Shown here one piece after another: positions 23,071 through 31,608 of a stretch of DNA of 50,053 nt. The DNA comes from DASWJZ01 sp038211615. GTDB taxonomy: Bacteria; Pseudomonadota; Alphaproteobacteria; Rhizobiales; Afifellaceae. The translations under genes and the position numbers were made by a program. Every line of letters begins with the position of its first letter. Position 1 is the stretch's first letter. Under the pieces are notes generated by a model. That model was not told the DNA's origin. It saw only the letters and a list, made by a program, of their open reading frames with translations, and did not search any database. The DNA lies in assembly GCA_038211615.1 (NCBI GenBank), contig JBBQVL010000024.1, forward strand, positions 1-50,053, read 5' to 3'.

Positions 23071-24732
23071 TCACATGTTGAGGTAGACAGGCCCCTCGCC
23101 GCCCTGCGGCGGGACCCAGGTGATGTTGGCGTTCGGATCCTTGATATCGCAGGTCTTGCAGTGCACGCAGTTCTGCGCGTTGATCACGAAGCGGGAATCT
23201 CCCCCCTCCTCCACCCATTCGTAGACGCCGGCGGGGCAATAGCGGGCCGACGGACCGGCGAAGACGTCGTGCTCGCTGGTCTTCTGCACCACCGGATCGG
23301 CGACGCGAAGATGCACCGGCTGGTCTTCCTCGTGGTTCGTGTTCGACAGGAACACCGAAGAGAGCCGGTCGAAGGTGAGCACGCCGTCGGGCTTCGGATA
23401 CGTGATCTTCCTGCACGCCGCCGCCGGCTTCAGCGTGGCGGAATCGGGCTTGCCGTGACCGAGCGTCCCGAAGGGCGAGCCGCCAAAAATCTGGTTCGCC
23501 CACATATCGAGCCCGCCGAGCGCCACGCCGCCGAGCGTGCCGAAGCGTGACCAGAGCGGCTTGACGTTCCTGACGCGCTTCAGGTCATGCCCGATCGCCG
23601 AGCCGCGCCAGGCTGCCTCGTAGCTCTCCAGCGTATCATGGGCGCGGCCCTCCGACAGCGCCGCCGCGACATGCTCGGCGGCCAGCAACCCGGAGAGCAT
23701 GGCGTTGTGGCTTCCCTTGATGCGCGGCAGATTGACGAAGCCGGCCGCGCAGCCGATCAGCGCGCCACCAGGGAAGACCAGCTTCGGCACGCTTTGCCAG
23801 CCGCCCTCGGTGATCGCCCGTGCGCCATAGGCGATGCGCCGCCCGCCCTCGAACACATCGCGGATCGCGTCGTGCGTCTTGAAGCGCTGGAATTCCTCGA
23901 ACGGCGCGAGCCATGGATTCCTGTAGTTCAGGTGCACGACGAAACCGACGGACACCAGATTCTGGTCGAAGTGGTAGAGGAACGAGCCACCGCCGGTGCG
24001 CCTGTCGAGCGGCCAGCCGAACGAATGCTGCACCAGTCCGGGCCGGTGCCTCCTCGGATCGACCTCCCAGAGCTCCTTCAGCCCGATGCCGAACTTTCCG
24101 GGGTCGCGTCCCGCGTCGAGCCCGAAGCGGCGGATCAGCTCCTTGGCGAGGGAGCCGCGCGCCCCCTCGGCGATCAGCACGTATTTACCAAGGAGCGCCA
24201 TGCCGCGCTGATAGCTAGGGCCGGGCTCGCCTGACTTCGTGACGCCCATGTCGCCGGTGGCGACGCCGATGACGCTGCCATTCTCGTCGCTCAAGATTTC
24301 CGCCGCCGCGAAGCCCGGATAGATCTCGACGCCAAGCGCCTCCGCTTTCGTCGCCAGCCAGCGGCAGACCGAGCCGAGCGAAGCGATGAAGTTGCCGTGG
24401 TTCGACATCAGCGGCGGCATCATGAAATTCGGCAGCCGCACCGATCCCGAAGGTCCGAGCCAGAGGAAACGGTCGTCGGTGACCGGCGTCTTCAGCGGCG
24501 TGTCTTCGCCCCGCCATTCCGGGAGAAGCAGGTCGAGCCCCACCGGGTCGATCACCGCGCCGGAGAGGATGTGCGCGCCCACCTCCGAGCCCTTCTCCAG
24601 CAGCACCACGGAAAGCTCGGGGTTCACCTGCTTCAGGCGGATCGCCGCCGCGAGCCCTGCGGGGCCGGCGCCGACGACGACCACATCGTATTCCATGCTC
24701 TCGCGTTCGGGCAGGGAATCGGTCTCGGACAT
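23071..24732 (-). CDS. Electron transfer flavoprotein-ubiquinone oxidoreductase
   Basis: Passes electrons from reduced ETF (fatty acid and amino acid oxidation) to ubiquinone at the inner membrane. The N-terminal FAD motif is VVVVGAGPAGLAAAIRLK. SEVGAHILSGAVIDPVGLD and GGSFLYHFDQNLVSVGFVVH are characteristic of ETF-QO. The C-terminal 4Fe-4S site is complete: CPAGVYEW (Cys499) and NCVHCKTCDIKDP (Cys522, 525, 528). The length is 553 residues. ATG 24732 has GGAAGG upstream. It is divergent from the SDR gene. No etfAB genes are in the window. Confidence 0.96.
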   Translation of the reverse strand: MSETDSLPERESMEYDVVVVGAGPAGLAAAIRLKQVNPELSVVLLEKGSEVGAHILSGAVIDPVGLDLLLPEWRGEDTPLKTPVTDDRFLWLGPSGSVRLPNFMMPPLMSNHGNFIASLGSVCRWLATKAEALGVEIYPGFAAAEILSDENGSVIGVATGDMGVTKSGEPGPSYQRGMALLGKYVLIAEGARGSLAKELIRRFGLDAGRDPGKFGIGLKELWEVDPRRHRPGLVQHSFGWPLDRRTGGGSFLYHFDQNLVSVGFVVHLNYRNPWLAPFEEFQRFKTHDAIRDVFEGGRRIAYGARAITEGGWQSVPKLVFPGGALIGCAAGFVNLPRIKGSHNAMLSGLLAAEHVAAALSEGRAHDTLESYEAAWRGSAIGHDLKRVRNVKPLWSRFGTLGGVALGGLDMWANQIFGGSPFGTLGHGKPDSATLKPAAACRKITYPKPDGVLTFDRLSSVFLSNTNHEEDQPVHLRVADPVVQKTSEHDVFAGPSARYCPAGVYEWVEEGGDSRFVINAQNCVHCKTCDIKDPNANITWVPPQGGEGPVYLNM

Positions 24733-24851
24733 TTCGTGGGCCTTCCGGTCGCGGCTACCCAGCCGGAATAGCGGCGCCTGCCCGCCCTGTCCATGAAGCG
24801 CGCGCCGCGTTAGGTATGAAGCGCTGTAAGGCGCGGCTTGAGGAATTCCAG

Positions 24852-25553
24852 ATGGCGGATCGCGTTGCAATCGTCACGGCGGGTGGAAGCGGTATCGGCG
24901 CGGGCGCCGCGCGGGCGCTGGCCGCCGAGGGTTTCAAGGTCGCGATCCTCTCCTCCTCCGGCAAGGGGGAGGCGCTCGGCAAGGAACTCGGCGGGATCGG
25001 CGTAACGGGATCGAACCAGTCGAACGACGACCTGAAGCGCCTCGTCGACGCGACGCTCGATCGATGGGGGCGCATCGATGCGCTGGTCAACAGCGCCGGA
25101 CACGGTCCGCGGAAGCCGCTGCTGGAGCTCGGCGACGACGACTGGCACAAGGGGATGGAGGTCTATTTCCTGAGCGTCGTGCGGCCGACCCGGCTGGTCA
25201 CGCCGGTGATGCAGCGGCAGAAGTCCGGCTCGATCGTCAACATATCGACGTTCGCCGCCTTCGAGCCCGACCCGGCCTTCCCGACCTCCGGCGTCTTCCG
25301 CGCCGGGCTCGCCTCCTTCACGAAGCTCTTTTCCGATCAGTACGCGGCCGAGAATATCCGCATGAACAATGTGCTTCCCGGCTTCATCGACAGCTTTCCC
25401 GCGAAGGAGGAAATCCGCTCCCGCATCCCGATGCGTCGCTACGGCCGCGTGGAGGAGGTTGGAGAGCTGGTCGCCTTCCTTGCATCCGGACGGGCCGGCT
25501 ATATCACCGGCCAGAACATCCGCATCGACGGCGGCATCACGCGGTCGGTCTGA
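24852..25553 (+). CDS. SDR-family protein lacking the Tyr-x-x-x-Lys catalytic pair
   Basis: A Rossmann-fold short-chain dehydrogenase/reductase-like protein of 233 residues. The nucleotide loop TAGGSGIGAG and the NSAGHGP block are present, and VNISTFAAFEP corresponds to the catalytic Ser strand. Where the family has YxxxK followed by AAL, this protein reads SGVFRAGLASFTK, so Tyr is Ser and Lys is Arg. NNVLPGFIDSFP and the C-terminal YITGQNIRIDGGITRSV are normal. It resembles the BKR-like SDR subgroup without a full catalytic tetrad. ATG 24852 has GAGGA upstream. The uracil-DNA glycosylase gene follows after 11 bp, so they are probably co-transcribed. Confidence 0.85.
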   Translation: MADRVAIVTAGGSGIGAGAARALAAEGFKVAILSSSGKGEALGKELGGIGVTGSNQSNDDLKRLVDATLDRWGRIDALVNSAGHGPRKPLLELGDDDWHKGMEVYFLSVVRPTRLVTPVMQRQKSGSIVNISTFAAFEPDPAFPTSGVFRAGLASFTKLFSDQYAAENIRMNNVLPGFIDSFPAKEEIRSRIPMRRYGRVEEVGELVAFLASGRAGYITGQNIRIDGGITRSV

Positions 25554-25564
25554 GGGGCAGCCCG

Positions 25565-26467
25565 ATGGGCGATCCGATGCAGAATCCGGCTGAAAATGCG
25601 CTCGACGCCCTTCGCTTCTACGCAGAGGCCGGCGTCGACATTGCCCTGTCGGAGACGCCGGTCGACCGCTTCGAGCTGTCCCGCGCGCGCGCTGTCGAAT
25701 CCGCGGCGAAACCCGGGATCGCCCGGCCTCAGCCCACCGCGCCGGTCGAGCCAGGGGAAACGCCGCCGGGCCCCGCACCCAGCCGCGCCGCCGCGCCGGC
25801 TCCAGCGGCGCGCGTGCCGCCTCCAGCGACGCGGCAGAAGCCCCCCGCCCTCGCCGTCCCCTCCGAGGCGGTCGTCATGGCGGCGCGCGAGGCCGCCGCC
25901 ACCGCCGCGACGCTCGACGAGCTGCGGCAGACGCTTGCGAGCTTCGAGGGCTGCAACCTCCGCTTCACGGCCACCAACCTGGTCTTCGCCGACGGCAACC
26001 CGCAGGCGCGCGTCATGTTCGTCGGCGAGGCCCCCGGCATGGAGGAGGACCTCTCGGGCCTCCCCTTCGTCGGCCGCTCGGGGCAGCTCCTGGACCGCAT
26101 GATCGCCGCCATCGGGCTCGACCGCACCACCGCCTACATTGCCAACGTGGTCCCCTGGCGGCCGCCCGGCAACCGCACGCCCACCCCGCAGGAGACGGAA
26201 ATCTGCCGCCCTTTCATCGAGCGGCAGATTGCGCTGGTCGATCCGGACTTCCTGATCCTGCTCGGCGGCGCCTCGGCGAAGCAGCTCATGCAGACCAGCG
26301 AAGGCATCCTCCGCCTCCGCGGCCAATGGCGGAGCTACGACACCGGCAGCCGCACGATCTCCGCGATGGCGACGCTCCACCCCGCCTATCTCCTCCGCCA
26401 GCCGCTGCAGAAAAGGCTCGCGTGGCGTGATTTGCTGGCGCTGAAGGCGAAACTGGCGGGGCACTGA
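25565..26467 (+). CDS. Uracil-DNA glycosylase, type 4-like
   Basis: Removes uracil from DNA in base-excision repair. The catalytic region is FVGEAPGMEEDLSGLPFVGR (GEAPG at 154-158), SGQLLDRMI follows, and the leucine-loop motif is LHPAYLLRQP (271-280). NRTPTPQE is typical of the type 4 family. There is a Pro/Ala-rich linker at about 50-98. The protein has only two Cys residues (130 and 214). The other two positions that hold 4Fe-4S ligands in classical type 4 enzymes appear as Arg133 and Trp198. The length is 300 residues. ATG 25565 has GAGGGG 8 nt upstream; the frame stays open far upstream but overlaps the SDR gene. Confidence 0.92.
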   Translation: MGDPMQNPAENALDALRFYAEAGVDIALSETPVDRFELSRARAVESAAKPGIARPQPTAPVEPGETPPGPAPSRAAAPAPAARVPPPATRQKPPALAVPSEAVVMAAREAAATAATLDELRQTLASFEGCNLRFTATNLVFADGNPQARVMFVGEAPGMEEDLSGLPFVGRSGQLLDRMIAAIGLDRTTAYIANVVPWRPPGNRTPTPQETEICRPFIERQIALVDPDFLILLGGASAKQLMQTSEGILRLRGQWRSYDTGSRTISAMATLHPAYLLRQPLQKRLAWRDLLALKAKLAGH

Positions 26468-26486
26468 GCCGCGCTCGCGAACCTGC

Positions 26487-26879
26487 ATGAACCAGAGCAT
26501 CGGCCACATCGCGTTCCTCGTCCGCGACTATGACGAGGCGATCGGCTTCTTCACCGTAAGACTTGGCTTCACGCTGCTGGAAGACTCGCCGCAGGGCGGG
26601 GGCAAGCGCTGGGTGATCGTGGCGCCGCCCGGCGGGAACGGGACCTCCCTGCTCCTCGCCAAGGCCGCGACGCCGGAGCAGACCGCGGCGATCGGGCGGC
26701 AGGCCGGAGGCCGGGTTTTCCTTTTCCTTCGGACCGACGATTTCTGGCGGGATTTTCGCGCCATGCAGTCCCGCGGCGTGATCTTCAGGGAAACGCCGCG
26801 CACGGAGGCTTATGGCACAGTTGCGGTCTTCGAGGACCTCTACGGAAATGCCTGGGATCTGATCCAGCGGAGCGGCTGA
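26487..26879 (+). CDS. VOC superfamily protein
   Basis: A 130-residue single-domain protein. SIGHIAFLVRDYDEAIGFFT carries the first metal-ligand His strand, and AVFEDLYGNAWDLIQRSG is the terminal strand with the usual Asp-x-Tyr-Gly-Asn-x-x-Asp/Glu pattern, where Asp takes the place of Glu. It is unrelated in detail to the other VOC protein at 22004-22417. The ribosome binding site is weak. It follows the uracil-DNA glycosylase gene by 19 bp. The substrate is unknown. Confidence 0.87.
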   Translation: MNQSIGHIAFLVRDYDEAIGFFTVRLGFTLLEDSPQGGGKRWVIVAPPGGNGTSLLLAKAATPEQTAAIGRQAGGRVFLFLRTDDFWRDFRAMQSRGVIFRETPRTEAYGTVAVFEDLYGNAWDLIQRSG

Positions 26880-26989
26880 GGCGCCCACCTTCCGCCTTCG
26901 TTCCGCGCGATGCATTGGCGCTTCAAGGAAGGGCTAAGCACACTGCCTTCGCGCCGTTCCCCAAGCCGGCCCCCGTGCATTACGTCCAG

Positions 26990-27964
26990 ATGATGAACCG
27001 CATCCTCCTCTCGCTCCTTGCCACCGCGCTCTTCGTTGGGGCAAATGCGGCATCCGCCGCGAATCGTCCGGTGCCTGGCACCACCTGCCCCACGTTCCCC
27101 GCCAACAGCTGGTGGCACGCGGACGTGAGCCGTCTGCCGGTGCACGCGCGCTCGGCGCAATGGATGGCGCACATGCAGCCGACGCGAAAGCTGCATCCCG
27201 ATTTCGGCCCCTCCTATGGCGAGCAGCCGGCGCCCTACGGCATCCCGATCACCGTCGTTTCCAACCCGCATCCGAAGGTCAGCGTGCGCTTCGACTATGC
27301 AAGCGAGAGCGACCGCATCCCCTATCCGCTCGGCGGCGACACGAAGGTGGAGGGGGGACAATGGATCTCCGGCGACCGCCATACGATCGTGATCAACCGG
27401 GACACATGCCGTCTCTACGAGACCTGGGCGACGCGGAAATCCGGCAGCCCCGTCGCCTGGCGTGCGGGCAGCGGCGCTTCGTGGAGCTTGAAGAGCAACG
27501 CGCTGCGCCCGGCCGGCTGGACCTCCGCCGATGCGGCCGGGCTGCCGATCCTGCCGGGCCTGCTTCGTTATGACGAGGTCGCCGCCCGCGCCATCGACCA
27601 CGCCATCCGCTTCACCACCGACGTCACCGACAGGCGCTTCCTCTGGCCCGCCCGCCATGAGGCCGGCGGTGTCAGCGATCCGACCTACCCGCCGATGGGC
27701 GCGCGCTTCCGGCTGAAGGCGTCCTACGCGGTTTCGCCTTCGCTCAGGGCCGACACCAAGGCGGTGCTGCGTGCAATGCAGCTCTACGGGCTGGTTCTCG
27801 CCGACAATGGGTCGCCCTGGTTCTTTCAGGGAACCGCCGACACGCGCTGGCCGGAAGGCTTTCTGGACGAGTTGAAGCGCGTCCCCGCCTCCGCCTTCGA
27901 GGCGGTCGACACGTCTTCCCTGATGCTCTCTTCCGCCAGCATGGAGGTCCGGCCGCAGCACTGA
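26990..27964 (+). CDS. Exported protein of unknown function
   Basis: A 324-residue protein with a signal peptide (MMNRILLSLLATALFVGANA), probably periplasmic or secreted. The mature part begins with TTCPTFPANSWWHADVSRLP and continues with long conserved-looking blocks: YPLGGDTKVEGGQW, LPILPGLLRYDEVAARAIDH, RRFLWPARHEAGG and LADNGSPWFFQGTADTRW. I recall similar blocks in secreted proteins of other bacteria, without a known function. Two Cys residues occur (in TTCP and RDTCRLY). No ribosome binding site is obvious, and ATG 26993 is equally possible. It stands alone between the second VOC gene and the receiver genes. Confidence 0.8.
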   Translation: MMNRILLSLLATALFVGANAASAANRPVPGTTCPTFPANSWWHADVSRLPVHARSAQWMAHMQPTRKLHPDFGPSYGEQPAPYGIPITVVSNPHPKVSVRFDYASESDRIPYPLGGDTKVEGGQWISGDRHTIVINRDTCRLYETWATRKSGSPVAWRAGSGASWSLKSNALRPAGWTSADAAGLPILPGLLRYDEVAARAIDHAIRFTTDVTDRRFLWPARHEAGGVSDPTYPPMGARFRLKASYAVSPSLRADTKAVLRAMQLYGLVLADNGSPWFFQGTADTRWPEGFLDELKRVPASAFEAVDTSSLMLSSASMEVRPQH

Positions 27965-28045
27965 TCCCGCGAAGGATGGAACGATCCGGGAGGTCGCTCG
28001 TTTTACTCCGGGCGAAAAGCGTCGGGGCTGACCTTGATCGATCGC

Positions 28046-28426
28046 ATGGCATTGGGAAGCGCCGACGTGGGCGAGAGGAGCATTACCGTTCTGGTGGTCG
28101 AGGATGAGATCCTCGTTCGTCTGGCGGTGGCCGATTCGCTGCGCTCCGAGGGTTTCATCGTCCTTGAGGCCGCGACCGGAGATGAGGCGAAGGCGCTGCT
28201 CGCGACCTTTGCCGAAATCGCCGTCGTTTTCAGCGACATCCAGACACCTGGAGCAACGGACGGCGTGGCGCTGGCCGCGTTCCTCCGGACCGCCTATCCG
28301 AACGTTGGAATCCTCCTAACCTCCGGCACGGTCATGCGCCCCGACACCGACAAATCCGTCGCCTTCCTCGCCAAGCCCTACCACCCGCACGACGTGGTCA
28401 TGCGCGTCCGGGATCTCGCAAAGTAG
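28046..28426 (+). CDS. Stand-alone response regulator receiver
   Basis: A single receiver domain (126 residues) without output domain. All key residues are present: the acidic pair in VLVVEDEILVRLAVAD (Glu19, Asp20), the phospho-acceptor in VVFSDIQTPG (Asp64), the Thr/Ser switch in LLTSG and the Lys in FLAKPYHPHD (Lys110). It probably relays phosphate from a histidine kinase encoded elsewhere, since none is nearby. ATG 28046 is preferred to an in-frame TTG at 28034. The degenerate receiver gene follows after 26 bp. Confidence 0.9.
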   Translation: MALGSADVGERSITVLVVEDEILVRLAVADSLRSEGFIVLEAATGDEAKALLATFAEIAVVFSDIQTPGATDGVALAAFLRTAYPNVGILLTSGTVMRPDTDKSVAFLAKPYHPHDVVMRVRDLAK

Positions 28427-28452
28427 TTTCACCTCGGTCGAAGGGCGGGCCC

Positions 28453-28863
28453 ATGCATCCGGCAAAGGAAGCCGCCGCGGACGCGACGATCCTGCTTGTC
28501 GACGGCGAGGTGCTCGTGCGCACCGCCATCGCAGAATACCTCCGCGGCTGCGGCTACCGCGTCATTGAGGCGGCGCAGGCCGATGAGGCCGTCGCGGTGC
28601 TGAACGACGATGCGATCCCGGTCGGAATCGTGCTCAGCGCATTGGAGTTGCAGCCAGGGATGGACGGCTTCGGGCTGGCGCGCTGGATCCGCGAGCATCG
28701 GCCCGGCGTCAGCCTGGTGCTAGCCGGCACGCCGGCGCGCGCCGTCGCGTCCGCCACAGAGCTCTGCGAGAACGGGCCGATGCTGGCGCGTCCCTACGAT
28801 CCGCAAAGCGTGCACGACCGCATCAAGCGGCTGCTGGCGGTGCGAAAGCCGCGTCCGGAGTGA
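28453..28863 (+). CDS. Pseudo-receiver protein (no phospho-acceptor Asp)
   Basis: A receiver-fold protein of 136 residues, similar in layout to its neighbour (ILLVDGEVLVRTAIAEYL, GMDGFGLARWIREHRPG). The phospho-acceptor Asp is replaced by Ala63 (IVLSALELQ). The acidic pair reads Asp-Gly instead of Glu-Asp, and the conserved Lys before Pro is Arg113 (MLARPYDPQ). It therefore should not be phosphorylated in the usual way and may bind a partner constitutively or compete with the intact receiver. The gene is tandem with the canonical receiver and convergent with the FG-GAP gene. Confidence 0.87.
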   Translation: MHPAKEAAADATILLVDGEVLVRTAIAEYLRGCGYRVIEAAQADEAVAVLNDDAIPVGIVLSALELQPGMDGFGLARWIREHRPGVSLVLAGTPARAVASATELCENGPMLARPYDPQSVHDRIKRLLAVRKPRPE

Positions 28864-28906
28864 GCGGCCGTCCGCGGGCGAGCAGTCGCCAAGCGCCGGT
28901 CGGGCT

Positions 28907-31345
28907 TCAGTAGGGAAACAGATTGTAGGCGCCGAATGAATTGCGGGGGTAGTCGAAAAGACGCCCGACGCGCTGATAGTCGATATGGAGGAGATCGGCG
29001 CCCGCCCAGCCGTCGAATCTCCCGATGAAGATGCGCAAAGTCACGAGCGGTTTCTGCGGCGCCGGGGGCGGTGCGGGAACGGTCACAGTCCGGATAGCCT
29101 TCCAGGCGGTGCGCCCGCCCCAGGAAACCTCCCAGGTGCCCTTGGTCGCGCTCGCGACATGGAAACGCACGATGTCATCAACATGGTCGCCATCGACATC
29201 GGCGATCAGCAGCGGCGCGATGTCGGTGTTGAGATTGTTCAGCTTGGTCCATGCGCCGGTGCCGCTTCTGGAGATCGACCAGTGCCCGCCCGACCGGCTC
29301 AGCACATCGGCCTTCCCGTCGCCGGTGAAATCCCCGAAGCGCAGCCCGCCGAGGCCGATCGATGAACTCTGGATAGCCTGCCATCCGTGCACGCCGGGCG
29401 ACACCACCCACCACTGGCCGTTCGGATCGCGGCGGAATACGTCGGTCCTGCCGTCGCCGTTGAAATCGGCGAAACGGAGCTGGTTGAACGGCACGGAGTA
29501 GGTGCCGGGCAGCTTCGTCCACGCGCCCCTGCCACCGGGGGAGATTTCCCAGGTGTTGCCGCTCGGGGCGATCACATCGCAGCGTCCGTCGCCGTTGAAA
29601 TCGCCGAGCCCGACATCCTCCAGCCGCTCCGTCGCAGCCTTCAGGAACACCCAGTTCATCTTGGCGGCGCTCGAGTACCACCACGTCTTGCCGGTCGCGA
29701 GGAAGAGGTCGTCACGGTGATCGCCATCGAGGTCGCAGACGCCGTAGTGACCGTAGGTGTCGTAGCCGGTGATGTTCTTCTTCAGGCCGGCGCCGAATGA
29801 CACGTTGGTATGGGTGAAGAGAGCTACCGCGCTGCCGAGTGAGCCGTTGGCGAAGACGTTGCCCTCGATGTTGACCGCGACCCGCGGCAGCCCGCGAATC
29901 TTCAGCTCGTAGTCGCGCGTGAACTGGACCGCGTTGTCGATAAACCAGAACTGGTCACCGGCATGGCCGCAGTTCCAGATGGCGCTGATGTTCGATGGGC
30001 AATTCTTGTCGCCATGCACATCGAGCACGTGGGTGAAGGTGTTGAAGAACGTGCCATGCACGCCGCCGCCCTTCAGGATGAGGTTGTCCTCGGCCCAGTA
30101 GCCGGTGCCGGGACCTCCGGATGCCGTGATGGCGTGGCGGTTGAGATCGAAGAGGTTCCGCTCGATCTTCGCGTATGCGCCGACCGAGACGTCGACCCCA
30201 TAGCCATTGCCGCCGACATGCTGGTTGTTGTGCAGAAAGTTGTCGTGGATGTGGACGGCATCGGGATTGAACATCCGCATGTTGTCCGGCGCTTCGCCGA
30301 TGTAGATCGCCGAACCGCTCCAACCGGCCACCTCCATCTTCGAGATGTCCACGTTCAGACACGAGTCGACCGAGATGCCTTTCTCCAGGTTGGCGTCGCC
30401 GTCCATGATCCCGAAATGCGGCCCGTGCAGGCGGAATCCGGAAATGTGGACGTTGTCTCCAAGGATCGTTCCGTCGGCGTTGCACTTGACGAGGAATAGC
30501 GGTTTTGGCCGCGAGGTCGTGTAGATCAGCGGCCCGAGGGCATGCTCGTTGAGAATGGGGGTTGCCGGCGCGCCCGTGTCGCCGGTGAGCGTAACGCTCT
30601 CGCGGATGTAGATCGGCCCGTAGCCTGTAAGGTCCATGTTGACGGTCGGCATGAGGATGACCGTCGTGCCGTCCTCGCCGACCGACTGGACGAGAAGATC
30701 CTTCCAGGACTGGCTGTTGCCCCGGATATAGACGACCTTCGGATTGACGCTCACGGTGGCGGAGGCGATCGTTGGTGCGCCCGGGATCGCGCTCACCAGC
30801 GAATAGACCGTCGTGGTGTTGGGCTGCACCTTGAGGCTGCCAATCTTCCCGACGGGCGTTCCGTTGATGGTAAGCCCGAGCTGGCAACTGTCCGGGGCCT
30901 GCACGAACCAGGTCAGTTCGGATTTCGCGCCGAGGTGGACCGTCTTCGGGAGCGCCGATAGCGTGCCGCTGACATTGTCGACGCAATCCGGGACGACCGA
31001 CACCCTGACCCTGTCGAGCTCATGCTTGCCGCCGGCAAGCTGCGATGTCGTGAGGATGTAGTCGGTGCTTGTCTGCGGATGCACGACCACCGTGCCGTTC
31101 GGATGCGTTCCGACATCGATCGCCTGGTCGTTTATCCAAAGCGGACACTCGTTCGGGCCGTCCTGCGTCCAGAACAGGTTGACCGCGGCGCCCGGGGCAA
31201 CGGATGTCGGGTCGGCGCTGATCGAGCCGACCATGGCTGTCGCGCAATCGGTGGCGTGAGCCATGGCCGCGCCGGCATGCAGGGAGATCGCCAACAGGCC
31301 GAGCGGGAGGAGGCCGCCGATATTCCCCCGCAATCGTGCGCGCAT
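28907..31345 (-). CDS. Exported beta-helix and FG-GAP/VCBS repeat protein
   Basis: An 812-residue protein with a signal peptide (GLLPLGLLAISLHAGAAMA), so secreted or surface-bound. Residues about 35-205 are two Ig-like/bacterial beta-sandwich modules (SADPTSVAPGAAVNLFWTQD and LSALPKTVHLGAKSELTWF). Residues about 230-520 look like a right-handed parallel beta-helix (HISGFRLHGPHFGIMDGDAN, KIERNLFDLNRHAI). Residues about 536-725 hold five calcium-loop repeats (CDLDGDHRDD, GDFNGDGRCD, ADFNGDGRTD, GDFTGDGKAD, ADVDGDHVDD), as in integrin-like beta-propellers. A sugar-binding or polysaccharide-acting surface role is likely but unproven; no catalytic residues can be named. ATG 31345 has AGAGG upstream. 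Confidence 0.88.
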   Translation of the reverse strand: MRARLRGNIGGLLPLGLLAISLHAGAAMAHATDCATAMVGSISADPTSVAPGAAVNLFWTQDGPNECPLWINDQAIDVGTHPNGTVVVHPQTSTDYILTTSQLAGGKHELDRVRVSVVPDCVDNVSGTLSALPKTVHLGAKSELTWFVQAPDSCQLGLTINGTPVGKIGSLKVQPNTTTVYSLVSAIPGAPTIASATVSVNPKVVYIRGNSQSWKDLLVQSVGEDGTTVILMPTVNMDLTGYGPIYIRESVTLTGDTGAPATPILNEHALGPLIYTTSRPKPLFLVKCNADGTILGDNVHISGFRLHGPHFGIMDGDANLEKGISVDSCLNVDISKMEVAGWSGSAIYIGEAPDNMRMFNPDAVHIHDNFLHNNQHVGGNGYGVDVSVGAYAKIERNLFDLNRHAITASGGPGTGYWAEDNLILKGGGVHGTFFNTFTHVLDVHGDKNCPSNISAIWNCGHAGDQFWFIDNAVQFTRDYELKIRGLPRVAVNIEGNVFANGSLGSAVALFTHTNVSFGAGLKKNITGYDTYGHYGVCDLDGDHRDDLFLATGKTWWYSSAAKMNWVFLKAATERLEDVGLGDFNGDGRCDVIAPSGNTWEISPGGRGAWTKLPGTYSVPFNQLRFADFNGDGRTDVFRRDPNGQWWVVSPGVHGWQAIQSSSIGLGGLRFGDFTGDGKADVLSRSGGHWSISRSGTGAWTKLNNLNTDIAPLLIADVDGDHVDDIVRFHVASATKGTWEVSWGGRTAWKAIRTVTVPAPPPAPQKPLVTLRIFIGRFDGWAGADLLHIDYQRVGRLFDYPRNSFGAYNLFPY

Positions 31346-31608
31346 CGCATCACCTCTGCTCGCTGGCCGACGGTGGCGTGACGAAGCCTTCAGATATCCC
31401 GCCGGGCGGTCCTGGACTTTCTCTTCTTCAGCGCCTCGCTTGCGAGGCGACGGCCCAGCTTGCGCTCGTATGGGCGGCTAAGCAACGCCCCGTGCAGATA
31501 AACGTCGCGGCTGAAGTCGGATCGGTCGCGCCCGGCGGCGCATCACACTGCGAGCGGATTTCCTGTATTCGACAGGCTCGCGGCCGTTGAACCGATTCGG
31601 AAAACGCC

